Notes under the pieces: model-generated | Seen by the model: only the letters and a program-made list of their open reading frames with translations | Told to the model about the DNA's origin: nothing | Databases searched by the model: none | In this document: in pieces, positions 22,418 to 32,924 of the stretch | Position numbering within the stretch: position 1 is the stretch's first letter | How the letters are laid out: each line of letters opens with the position of its first letter | From: Stipa capillata | Taxonomy: Eukaryota; Streptophyta; Magnoliopsida; Poales; Poaceae | NCBI GenBank assembly: GCA_019208055.1 | Contig: JAGXJF010003902.1 | Location: 20,320-84,319 of the forward strand | Length of the DNA stretch: 64,000 nucleotides | Direction of reading: 5' to 3' | Translations under genes and position numbers: made by a program

Positions 22418-25400
22418 CTACGACGCTTCGCTAGTACTTGCAGGGCGGCGGGAAGGGGGTAATTGGACTCCCGCGTAGAAATCTCCGCTTGGCCGGATGA
22501 CGTCGTTGTTGATGATGTACGCGAAGGTCTTCTGGATGCGGGCAAAGTCCTTCCTCCAGTCGTACTTTTCCTCGGCCAGGTCGTGTATGAAGTTATTGAA
22601 CTGGTCCCGGCTCCACTGAGGGTTCTGGGACATGACGAACGCGTCCATGTGAGCGCAGACGTAATACCCACATGTAACACTATTTTCCGGCTGTTGCCTG
22701 CAAGGGAAGTTGAATTTGTGGGTCAGCTTCTTGCTCTTGCTCTCTGCTCCTCCCCCCCGCAAGTTGTATTCCCAAAAGGCGTCTTCCAGAACTTGCTTAA
22801 TTCCTGAGAAGTCCCGGTTGGCACTTCTTTGGGAATCAAAATAGTATATGAATCTGGAAGGCTTGTGGATGACGATGAGGATCCAGTGATCGCTGCGTAA
22901 AGGGTAACAAAGGAATATAAACATACGGGGATACGTGATTAAGAACAGCAAACTAGGAACGCTAGTAAGTAACTTACGGGGGGTTGTATGGCATGAGCAA
23001 GTGGTCCTTATCCTTATGGTATATCAATGAGGCGGTGATATAATCTGTTAGGACCTGCTTCGTGGTTTGTATATAGTACTCGTTCATGAGTACCGGATCG
23101 ATTATTCCAAAAGCGCAGCTGCGCAGACGCCTAGACTCTTGAGCTTGGTAAAGCGCCCATAGCCTGACGAGCATGGTGTCGAGCCGGAAGAGGTTGAACA
23201 ACATAAAGATATCTTCAAAATTGATGTCGAAGGTGTCGTGCTGTCTGTCCAGGAAGAAACCGAAATCTTTAGGCACCTCGACCTTAAAGTGTTACACATA
23301 ATCATCCCGATTCCGGGCTCTCATCATGATCGTGTCATGGAGCATTTTCATCTGCGTGGGTAACCTCTGCACCTCATCATCTGGGAGCAAGGGCTCACCT
23401 GCCTCGTACACTATTCGTCGAGGCTTTTTGTTGGCTTCGGCAGATGTCTGGAAGGATAAGGCCTTCTTCTTGCTGTCCTTGCTTGCCTCCTTCAAAGCGG
23501 TGCCGCCCCGCCTGTGTGGTCTTTTTCTTTTCCTCTCCGGATCCGGAGAGGAGGCCCTCTTGCCTCCCGTCAACGCTTCGCCCACCGCTGCATTGAGCGT
23601 GCTTGGAGATAAGATCTTTTTTTCCGCTGCGCTCGGGTCATGGCGATGCTTGGTGCGCTTCTCACGGGGCGGCGAGTCCTTCTTGGCTTGCTCCTCCTCC
23701 TGGGACGGAAGGATCGCCGTGTGCTGCTGCCCGCCAAGATCGATGTCGTCCCGACCATCGAACTCAGGCGGCGTCCTGCACACGCCGAGCGGAGACGGTC
23801 CAGCTCCGGCTGATGGAGAGGGGATCGTTGACGTACCAGGAGATGACACCCCGAGGATAGTTATCTGGCTCTACGGCCACAGGATGTAGTACCCTTTGCA
23901 GTCTCCCAGCTTCGTGACATCCTCTTCAGGGGCGACAGGGACTGTGACGTCACTGAACTCGGCGACGACGCGGTCCACCTGCACCCTCGCCATGTGGGGA
24001 GGTACTGCAACGTTGTGGCATGTCGCGCCCTCCGCCGTTGGGAAGACTAGGCCATGTGCGACCGTCTTCTTCACGCCAGGCAAAGGAATTGTGAGGTGGC
24101 ATTTCGTGGGGTCCTGCGTAACAAACATTGTGTCGAATTAGAACATTGTTATCTGCACAATTCTATTAATTAATTGATTCATGGTGGCGACGAAGCTTAC
24201 AGCGATGCCTTCGACGGGACTTGGCGACTCGGGGGCATTGTCGGAGGCTGAGGCGCAGCTGCTCCATCCAGCAGGATAGGAGCCCTGATGTCCATGAGGA
24301 TGGACAGGTGGCCGAGACGCATCGTAGCCTCTAGACGCTAAGAATTCTTGGGCCGCCTTCTTGCCAGCCTCCTCGGCTGCCCTTATCATCTCCTGCATTA
24401 GAGATGTTTGCCTTCCTCTCCTCCTCTGGCGGGCAGCCTCACGGTCCTGGGGAAACACTGCGTCCCAGATAGCGCCGCTCCCGACCCCCCGGACACGCCC
24501 TGTCTTCTCCTTCGTCCCTAGAGCCTGCGAGAGATGGTCTTCCCACCTCTGGCTCTGGACGGATTCCTGGGAGCTGGCGGGCTGCTGGGACAGCTGCCTC
24601 TGCAACATAAACGGCACAACGTACGGACCGTTAGCGAACTGGAAGCACAACAGCATATTCGAAGAAGACATCGGGTTAATCGAATTTACCAATCTTTCGG
24701 AGACCGCCTGGAGCTCAGGGTCCGTGATGATAGGAGTCTCAGTGGCTGGGTCCGAAACTGTGTGCGCCCTCATCCAGATCTGGGCGCGTTCCTGCTCGAT
24801 ATCGGCGAAGGGAACCGGTTTCCCAGCCGCTATCAGCGCGGCGTCCTGTTTCTCCCAGATCGGTCTCTTCCCGGGAACACCTCGGCTGCCAAGGTGGTGG
24901 GGGAATTTGTTCTTCGCGCGCAGCTCCTTCGCCCGGTGACTCTTCTCCTTGAATTCGTCACTCTTCATGTCCGCAACGAACTCCTCCCAGTGCTCGAGTT
25001 CTACCTTTGGCCATTTCTGTTTGATTACAGTATCGAAATCGGCGTCTAGCAGTTTCCTTGCTTCATATCGCCATGTCCTTAGCGCGGCACACATGATGCT
25101 GTCCGCTTTTCTTTAGACTCTTTCCTTGTCAGCCTCTGGGACAGCATACTTATCCCAGAGCTTGTCGAAGAGGACCCTTTTCTAGCCGTCCGTCATTTTC
25201 TTGAAGTCCTGGCAGGTGATCCTGACATGCTCGCGGACGATGCACCCGCACGTGTTGCTGAACGACTTCGCTGCCTTCTCAGGACTTGCAGGAACACCTG
25301 TCACGCCGACCCGGGTGACGACGAACGTCTCGTTCGTCAGCTGGTTCCCTCCTCTAGGGTTGTACCGTCTCTTCGCCTTCTCTGGTGCTGACGACTGCTC

Positions 25401-25676
25401 CGGCGCCTCATGTTCCTCTGACCCTGACTCGCTTGATCGAGAAGCGTCTGACGAGCCAGACGCACTCTCTTCATCTCGCGCCGACTCAATGGCCGGAGGT
25501 ACATTCTCCGTCTGGACGGCAAGTTCAATGGCCGACTCGGGGGCTGTTCGATCGGTTAGGAGCGGGGCGTCAATAGGGGCGGCCACGTTTAGGGGCGCCG
25601 CGATGTCATCATCTACGCGGGCTACTTCCTGGGTTGGTGACGATTCCATTTCCGATATATTAAGAAACTGAAACAA
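22418..25676 (-). pseudogene. CACTA second gene: Transposase_24 domain fused to an Ulp1 (C48) cysteine protease
   Basis: The likely start is the Met of MESSPTQEV at about 25649, just after a splice acceptor (gcttgtttcag). Exon 1 has an acidic N-terminus, then a Transposase_24-like block (WEEFVADMKSDEFKEKS, RAHTVSDPATETPIITDPEL). A GT-AG intron lies at 24114-24200; exon 2 has a plant-transposon domain (KCHLTIPLPGVKKTVAHG) and a basic linker. A second GT-AG intron is at 22893-22977. Exon 3 is the Ulp1 protease core with His in DHWIL, Asp in YYFDS, Gln in CRQQ and Cys in TCGYYV, so the catalytic set is complete. In-frame stops occur at 25182 (TAG), 25113 (TAA), 23871 (TAG) and 23292 (TAA), with no frameshift. 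Expected roles: subterminal DNA binding and de-SUMOylation. The latter is inference. Confidence 0.88.
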
Positions 25677-26672
25677 GCATATATTTTTGAGGACACAAAA
25701 CTTCAGTAATTCTGGGAGAGAAGCAGCCAGTCATTTAGCATATCCTCAATTAATTTGAAAGAAATAATACACGGAGTAGCAATATAACACCCTGCTTATA
25801 AAAAAAAGACGATGATGCCAGCAAACACCCGTGGCATGCAATTCAAATATCATATCTAGTGCTGACATAAGATGTAAGTGATAACAAACCTTCAATTTCT
25901 TTTTCTCTTCCAAATACATGTACACATCTGTATCTAAAATATTTGAATCCAAATAGTCATCACTTCAGGCATTGCAATAATTAGAAACCAAATACTACAC
26001 AACTACACTTCACAACTGCTTTAAAGTTTAATAGCAGAACAGATTTTTTAATCAATTGAACAAATGGAACTTTTCATGAACACCTTAGAGCCAAACTACA
26101 GATAGGGCCTCAGGGACCCTCATGAATTTTTAGCAAAAGGAAAAAAGGAACAATCATTCTATTGTTCAACACAATGTTTTCTTCTCTCCTATCACGCTCA
26201 TACCCATTCATCAACAATAAATAGCATGTGAAAGATTCCACCAAAGATCTCACAATTTATTTTGGAGACTGCAAAATTATCCAACCTTCCCTTTAAAATT
26301 CTCAATTCACAGCACAATCACAGCAGCTTCATATCTAGGCCTAGTCTACCTTGGCCTAAGGTTCCTCTGCAAGTCCATACTCAACAGGTAAAAAATTTCC
26401 AAATAAAAACATACAAAATCAATCCATCACTGGGCAAAGCACAGATGTATCACCATCTATGCACCTTCTCTCTCTTCTCTCTAGAGCCTCTTCTGTTTCT
26501 TCATTTCACCAAGCAGTTCAAAACATAAAATGTGGTGAAATCATTCATAGCCATAGACAAATGTTGAATGGAAACTGAATAATTGAATGGAAACTGAATA
26601 ATTGATCCATCCAATAACTGAGGAAAGAAACCCTAAATAGCAAATCCAACAAATACATCGAGCGGTTTGGGG

Positions 26673-27071
26673 TTTCTACCTCTCCTCCCTTGGAGCAAAT
26701 CCTTCCAATCTGCGAGAATGCCGAAGAGGGGGCTCGGGGAGGCGGCGCACGGGCTCGGGGAGGCGGCACACGGGCTCGAGGAGGCGGCGCACGGGCTCGG
26801 GGAGGCGGCGCACGGGCTCGGGGAGGCGGCGCACGGGCTCGGGGAGGCGGCGCACGGGCTCGGGGAGGCGGCGCACGGGCTCGGGGAGGCGGCGCACGGG
26901 CTCGGGGAGGCGGCGCACAGGCGCGGGGAGGCGGCGCACGGGCTCGGGGAGGCGGCGCGGGCTCGGGGCGGCGCGCGGCAGCCTGGCGGCGCAATATAGA
27001 GAGGTTCGCAGCTGGTTCAAAATAGAACGCGCGAGGACGATGAAAATTTCGCAAAGTCCCATCTTATATAG
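26673..27071 (-). promoter_or_regulatory. Core promoter and untranslated leader of the Transposase_24/Ulp1 gene
   Basis: On the minus strand CTATATAAG at 27071-27063 is followed by a leader matching that of the CACTA derivative at 39967 (both: TATATAAG, gggactt, gaaattttca, cgcgcgttc, gaacca, gcgaac). A splice donor (ggagag/GTAGAA) near 26673 and the acceptor near 25674 define a leader intron of about 1 kb, AT-rich and without coding content. The leader carries the 21-bp GC repeat array. Splicing is inferred from consensus sites only. Confidence 0.65.
26731..26975. repeat. 21-bp GC-rich tandem repeat in the leader
   Basis: About eleven copies of ggctcggggaggcggcgcac(g) in strict 21-bp register, the last one degenerate. 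A multiple of three bases means every frame stays open, which explains the repetitive ORFs seen in this interval. Confidence 0.95.
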
Positions 27072-27083
27072 TCCCGGGATAGC

Positions 27084-27410
27084 ACCACTGACGGGCCATA
27101 CACGGTGCCCGTCAGTAGAAATCCTCTACTGACGGGCCATACACGGGGCCCGTCAGTAGAAGTTCATTACATGTACTTTGAGGTTCTCAAAATCACTGAC
27201 GGGCACGTTAGTAAAACCCGTCAGTAGAAGTATATTAGGGTTTGTTCTTGTCAATCTAATCACTGACGGGCTCGTTCATATCACCCGTCAGTGGATTTCT
27301 TCTACTGACGGCTGATTCAAGTTGCCTGTCAGTAGAAGTACATAATCTGTACTTCTATTCTCGGCATCACTGACGGGTACGGTTATAAAACCCGTCAGTG
27401 GAAGTATATT
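27084..27410. repeat. Internal array of CACTA subterminal motifs between the two genes
   Basis: At least ten copies of actgacgggc / cccgtcagtag in head-to-head pairs, the same motif as at the two ends, lie immediately upstream of the TATA box of the downstream gene and 5 kb from either terminus. No CACTA terminus was found bordering the array, so it is not obviously a nested element. The bases from 27411 to 27703 hold no recognisable feature. Confidence 0.9.
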
Positions 27411-27703
27411 AGGGTTTGTTCTTGTCATCCTTACTTCTATGTTTGCGGAGATTTAGAGGGTGAAAAGAAGGGCTAATTTTATGGTTTGCGCAGTGGACTT
27501 ATGGGCTAATTCTTGGGTTTTCGGCGTGGACTTAGAGCATAGACCTAGCTATTTCACGAAGTTCCAAACATATATATTCCTTGAATCTGAATTACTCTAA
27601 ACATTCACAAATTAAACATGCAACACGTGCCTAGCTATTAACCATTCAATTCACTAAAATGATATTATTACATATTGTGGTTCGTTCTGAATTGATCGGA
27701 AAC

Positions 27704-30700
27704 CTAGATTTCATTGTCTTCGACACGCTTCTCAATAGTACTTCTGATCTTCTTGGTGGTATACGTCAGGCCTTCGTCGTGGCTGCGTCTTATGTACGGG
27801 CACGCATCCTGAGAACTTTTGCGCCTCTTGCTCGTTCGATCATCAACATCTTCTTCTTCTGTGTCCGGATCATCGAACTAGTCGTAGTCCTCTTCGTCAA
27901 CTACGCCATCGACTCCGACAATACTCCTTTTCCCTTTCCTCACGACAACGCGCTTCTTATTCTTTGGGTCTGTTATGTAGAACACTTGGGCGAGCTGTTT
28001 GGCTAATACCCATGGCTCATCTTTGGGACTGATTGATTTGACTTGTCGTGACTCCATAGGGATCGGTGGAGGTATCACCATGGTACTGGTGTTCATATCT
28101 TCGATTCTGACGTCTTTCGCCCATCTGACACGAAACATGGGGATCTTGGTCACCGTGTAGTCAAGTTCCCAGATCTCTTCGATCACGCCGTAGTACCTAC
28201 ACTTCTTGCCATGATGACTAGTTCTAGACTCCTACGTTACACCGCAGTTCTGGTACGTACTGCGCCGGTCTTGAGCCTCGGTATAGAATGTGTATCCGTT
28301 GATATCATACGATTGCCACGTGACGACTTTGCTATCGGGTTCTTGTGACAACATTCGGATGGTTTCTTCTTCTCTATTTGTCGGCTCCCTTTCGTACCAG
28401 TAGTCCTTTAGCCACCGGGAGAACTTGGCGTTATGTTCTTTCATGAGCGCAACTGTGCCCTTTTTCGGATTCGCTTCGCGCAACTATTTCATGTGGATCT
28501 GAATATAAGGCCGTACCACAGCCAAGTGTTGCAGCACCACGAAATGTGCCCTATTGTAGTCATCTGATCTTTCCGATCGATACACATGTAAATTTTTATG
28601 CCCGATCGCACCTTTACCGTCGAGCCTGCCTGTGTGCCGCGAAACTGGAACACCTATAGGTTTCTGGTCACGCATGTAATCCGTGCAGAACTCGACGCCC
28701 TCTTCGGTAACATAGCCTTGGATGATGCTACCTTCCGGATGCGCTCTGTTACGAACGTAGCGCTTGATAACCCCGTTGTACCTTTCAAACGGGTACATGT
28801 TGTGCAAAAACACGGGACCGAGGTCCAGTATCTCCGGGACGATATGGATCATAAGATGTACCATGACATCGAAGAATGCTGGAGGGAAATACATCTCAAG
28901 TTCGCATAGTATGACAGTGATCTCGGCCTTCAGTTTCAGGCAGCGTTGCACCGTGATTGACTTCTGACAGATAGTGTTGAAGAAGTTACAAAGATCCGTG
29001 ATCGTCTTGCGGACACCTGGCTCCATGATACCCCTAATTGCGACAGGCAGTATCTGTGTGATCATCACGTGGCAGTCATGAGACTTCATGCCAATCAGTC
29101 GATGAGTCTTCATGTCAACAAGTTTCCGGATGTTTGCGGAGTAACCCGAAGAAACTTTGACACCATAGAGGCATTCGCAGAGGCTATGGAGCTCGTCTCT
29201 ACTCAGAGTGTAGCAGGCAGCAGGACAGCTGGTCTTGACTCTGATACCATTCTTCCCCGTCTTGGTCGTTTCTCTGGTTGCCCACAGCTCAGGTCTTATA
29301 TTCATATGTTGCATGTCTGCTCGTGCCTTCGGCCCATCCTTTGTCTTGTCCGGAATATTGAGCAAGAGACCTAGCAAGCTGTCGCAGATATTTTTCTCAA
29401 CATGCATTACATCAATGCTATGACGTGTGTCTAGGTGAGGCCAGTAAGGCAGTTCCCAGAAAACAGATTTTCTTTTCTAGACGCCCTTTACCGGCGGTTG
29501 TTTCTTTCCTTTCCCTGGCTCAACTTCATCCATTTCATTCAAGAGATCGTAGATTTCTTGTCCGGTCTTCTCGCGAGGCTCCGGACGGATTTCTTTTGTT
29601 CCGTCGAACCTTTCCGTGTCCTCTCTCCATGGGTCGTTCATGGTGAGCCACCTTCGGTGTCCCATGAACACGATTTTTCTAGAGCCCTCTAAGAAAACAC
29701 TCGTCGTTTCTTCCATGCACCTAACACATGCCTCGTATCCTTTGGTGCACTGACACGCGTTGTTCCCGTACGCGGGGTAATCTTGCACCGTTGTGAACAG
29801 CAGGCCTTTCAGAGTGAAGAACTCTTCTCTGTCCGCGTCCCAGACCTGAGCCCCTTCTTCCCACAGCGTAGCTAGCTCGTCCTTCAGTAGCTGTAGATAC
29901 ACGTTAAGATCCATTCCAGGTTGTTTTGGCCCTTGAATGAGAGTAGACAGGTGCATGTACTTCCGCTTCATGCACAACCACGGAGGGAGGTTATAGATCC
30001 AAAGAACAACGGGCCATGTGCTGTGTCTGCTGCTCATGTTGCCGAATGGATTTATTCCGTCCGTACTCATACCGAACCTGATATTCCTCGGATCACTACC
30101 AAAATCTGGGTATTCGGCGTCGATTGCCCTCCACTGACAAGCATCGGCTGGGTGTCTCAACACCCCGTCCTTTCTTCTCCCCTCTTCGTGCCAACGCATC
30201 AGCTTTGCCTCCTTCTTGTTACCAAATAAACGCTTCAGACGGGGGAGGACTGGAAGGTACCATACAACCTTTGCGGGGGCACCACTCGTCACTTCTTCCT
30301 CGTCATCGTCTTGGTTTCTGCCCCGGTTATATCGAGATGTGTTGCACACCGGACATTTGTCCAACTCTCTATACTCCCTACGATAAATAATGCAGTCGTT
30401 TCGGCAAGCGTGGAGTCTCTCTACATCCAATCCAAGTGGGCAGACCACCTTCTTGGCTTCCTCGGTGCTCGTAGGCAACACGTTCTCCTTTGGAAAAACC
30501 GTCGCAAGGTAAGCCAGTATCTCATCGAAGCTTGCGTCCGGACAGTTGTGGGCTGCCTTAATCCTTAGAAGTTCTAGCGTGACTGACGGACGCGTGTGCT
30601 CAGGATCGCAGGTGGGATACAGCGGTTTTGTCGAGTCTTCCATCAGTTTCGCAAACTTTGTGACCTCTCTTTCATCCTCGGGGTCTTCGACCACCTGGTC

Positions 30701-31093
30701 CGCCATGTGACTGTCCCTCAACATTTCAGCCAAATTGTTCCCCGCCTCCCCCGTCAAGTCGTCCCTACATTCCGAAATATGGTCTTCATCTACTTCTGCG
30801 TCTCCATGTCTGGCCTCTTCTTCTAAACATTCACGAGTAGCTAAAATTTCTTTCTCCTCCTCACCGTGACTTGTCCAACGTGTATAACCTTCCATGAAAC
30901 CTTTAGTCAACAAGTGTAGCTGCAGCATGCCTCTCTCCCTGAACATTATCGTGTTCTTGCATACGGAACACGGACAACGCATCTTGTTCGCACCCTTTTT
31001 CTCCCTATCTTCCTCGGCCACATCTAGAAACCCATTCAGAGTATTGATGAAACTCCGTGTTGCCCTTTCGCCGTACATCCAACTTCGATCCAT
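27704..31093 (-). pseudogene. TNP2-type CACTA transposase (TnpD-like)
   Basis: One reading frame of 1130 codons runs from the Met of MDRSWMYGER at 31093 to a TAG at 27704-27706. Domains in order: Transposase-associated zinc-finger block (CPCSVCKNT, about residues 40-50), Transposase_21/tnp2 core (CPVCNTSRYN; MSTDGINPFG; LPPWLCMKRKYMHLS; VWDADREEFF), then DUF4218 (HVEKNICDSLLG; MIHIVPEILDLGPVF; YPFERYNGVIKRYVRNRAHPEGS) and DUF4216 (WELDYTV, FRVRWAKD). Four in-frame TAG codons (29477, 28484, 28232, 27878) break it; there is no frameshift and no intron is needed. The first TAG stands where relatives have Trp before KRKSVFWELPYW. It would cut at the termini; the protein is presumably inactive now. 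Confidence 0.93.
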
Positions 31094-31199
31094 CGATCCC
31101 TACAACAACAAACTGATTGAGTATAATCCAAATTAATAAAGTAATCACAAAATTTATTATTTTCTTTCATGTATTATATCGTACCAAATAGAAGTCGCT

Positions 31200-31560
31200 C
31201 GCTAGCCTTCGAAATAGGGTACGGAGAGGGAGGAGGAGAAGGGAGGAAATTAAGAGAGGGGAGGGAAGAGAGGAGGGAGGGAGGAGGGTTAAAAGAGCTA
31301 GATCTATCAAGATATAGATTGTGTATTTAGGGAGGAGAAGGGAGGGAGGGAGGGAGGAGGAGAGGGAGGGAGGGAGGAAGGAGAGGATTAATTAATGGAG
31401 GGAGGAGGAGAGGAAGGGAGGAGGAGAGGGAGGGAGGGAGGAGGGAGGAGGGAGGGAGGGAGGGGAGAGGGAGGGAGGATCTAGATCTAGATCTAGATCT
31501 AGACCTAGCTAGATGAGGAGGGAGGGAGGAGAGGGAGGGAGGAGAGGGAGGAGGAGGAGC
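31200..31560. repeat. Purine-rich (GA)n tract upstream of the transposase
   Basis: Nearly pure ggagggaggag-type sequence on the plus strand over some 350 bases, with a short run of gatcta repeats at about 31480-31505. It lies between the transposase start and the 5' subterminal region, where a promoter would be expected. The rest of 31094-31671 shows no clear TATA box. Confidence 0.9.
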
Positions 31561-31671
31561 AGCAGCTGGCCGTCCGGATGCAAAATCGCCGGAGCTGTGC
31601 AGCTGGCCGTGTTGAGGCGCGCGAGCTCACCGGCCAGCTGCCGGTAGCGAACAGTTTTAAGGAGTTCCAGT

Positions 31672-32921
31672 ACTATCACTGACGGGCACACTATACTACA
31701 CCCGTCAGTGATAAGCATCCAGACAATCACTGACGGGCAATCATGGGAGGCCTGTCAGTGCTAACGCCACCATCACTGACGGGCATTATTAATAAAACCC
31801 GTCAGCAGAAGTACTTCTGCTGACGGGCGTTTATGGAACGCCCGTCAGTGGTAACGCAACCACCAGAGGCACTGCAATGTTTTGTCCCACCTCGCCGAGC
31901 GAGCTGCGCGCGGACTTGTTTAAAAGGGTAGCTGCGCGTCGGTCGTTCGAAATCCTCACAACTGTCACTGATACTTCGAGCCACGGCCGGTCCCTTGCGC
32001 GGCCTGGGCTCGTGGGCCTGGGCGCTGTGCTCGGGATAGGCCTTTGGCCGGTCCCTTGCGCGGCCCGGGCACGTGGGCCTGGGCGCTGTGCTCGGGATAG
32101 GCTCGTGTGCCAAATTTTTTTCCTGAAGTAAGGACAATCACTGACGGGCCCCTAAATAAGACCCGTCAGTAGAAGTTCTTCTGGCTCCATAACCCTAGCT
32201 ACACCACTGACGGGCATTATTAGTAAAACCCGTCAGCAGAAGTACTTCTTCTGACGGGCCTCTGTGGGAGGCCCGTCAGTGGTAGAGCTACCACCACAGG
32301 TACTGCAATGTTTTGTCCCACCTCGCCGAGCGAGCTGCGCGCGGACTTGTTTAAAAGGGTAGCTGCGCGTCGGTCGTTCGAAATCCTCACTACTGTCACT
32401 GATACTTCGAGCCACGGCCGGTCCCTTGCGCGGCCTGGGCTCGTGGGCCTGGGCGCTGTGCTCGGGATAGGCCTTTGGCCGGTCCCTTGCGCGGCCCGGG
32501 CACGTGGGCCTGGGCGCTGTGCTCGGGATAGGCTCGTGTGCCAAAAATTTTTTCCGAGGTCAAGATATTCGCTGACGGGCGAGGTAATAAGACTCGTCAG
32601 TGAAATTACGTGTCAGGGGAAAAGAGATGGTGGACCACCCATCTGACTTGTACTGACGGGCGTAATGTTGCCCGTCAGCGATATGGATACCATTACTCAC
32701 GGGTACTTTATAAAGTGCCCGTCAGTGAAGATTCGCGTCAGTGGAGAGACCAGGTTGGCATTCCGTGCCCACTTTTACTGACGGGGCTTGTTTGTGCCCG
32801 TCAGTAGAAGTTGGACGCCTCCTCCAGAGCGTGACCATCGCTGACGGGGCCGTGTGCGCCCGTCAGGGATTGATTTAATCAGCGACGGGTCTCTTTGTGC
32901 CCGTCAGTGATGATGGTAGTG
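31672..32921. repeat. Right (5') subterminal region of the large CACTA, with a 431-bp-period duplication
   Basis: Over twenty copies of actgacgggc / cccgtcagt. Within it 31770-32120 and 32201-32551 are near-identical copies offset by exactly 431 bp; each holds a GC-rich spacer with a further internal duplication of about 60 bp (ccggtcccttgcgcggcc..gctcgggataggc). Confidence 0.93.
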
Positions 32922-32924
32922 CTG

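Larger units (their letters stand above)
21740..32921 (-). mobile_element. Complete CACTA (En/Spm) transposon, 11,182 bp
   Basis: Left end CACTACCTCAG at 21740, right end GATGGTAGTG at 32921, flanked by CTG at 21737-21739 and 32922-32924. Both ends carry dense inverted copies of actgacgggc / cccgtcagt. Two genes on the minus strand follow in order: TNP2-type transposase (31093-27704) and a Transposase_24 + Ulp1 protein (25676-22418). The transcription start side is therefore the right end. Length, gene order and 3-bp duplication are as expected for an autonomous grass CACTA, but both genes hold premature stops, so it cannot now move by itself. It may still be mobilised in trans if a live relative exists. 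Confidence 0.97.

Noticed and set aside
22418..23294. Captured host SUMO protease gene
   Set aside because: It is in frame with transposon domains, and Ulp1 domains are a common native part of grass transposons.
26545..27054. Proline/arginine repeat protein of 169 residues
   Set aside because: It is the 21-bp GC repeat translated; the opposite strand gives equally long frames and the region is a predicted leader.
27878..29479. Reassigned or suppressed amber codons as a recoding system
   Set aside because: The sister gene also has TAA stops, other elements show the same mutation type, and no suppressor or recoding signal is visible; mutation is simpler.
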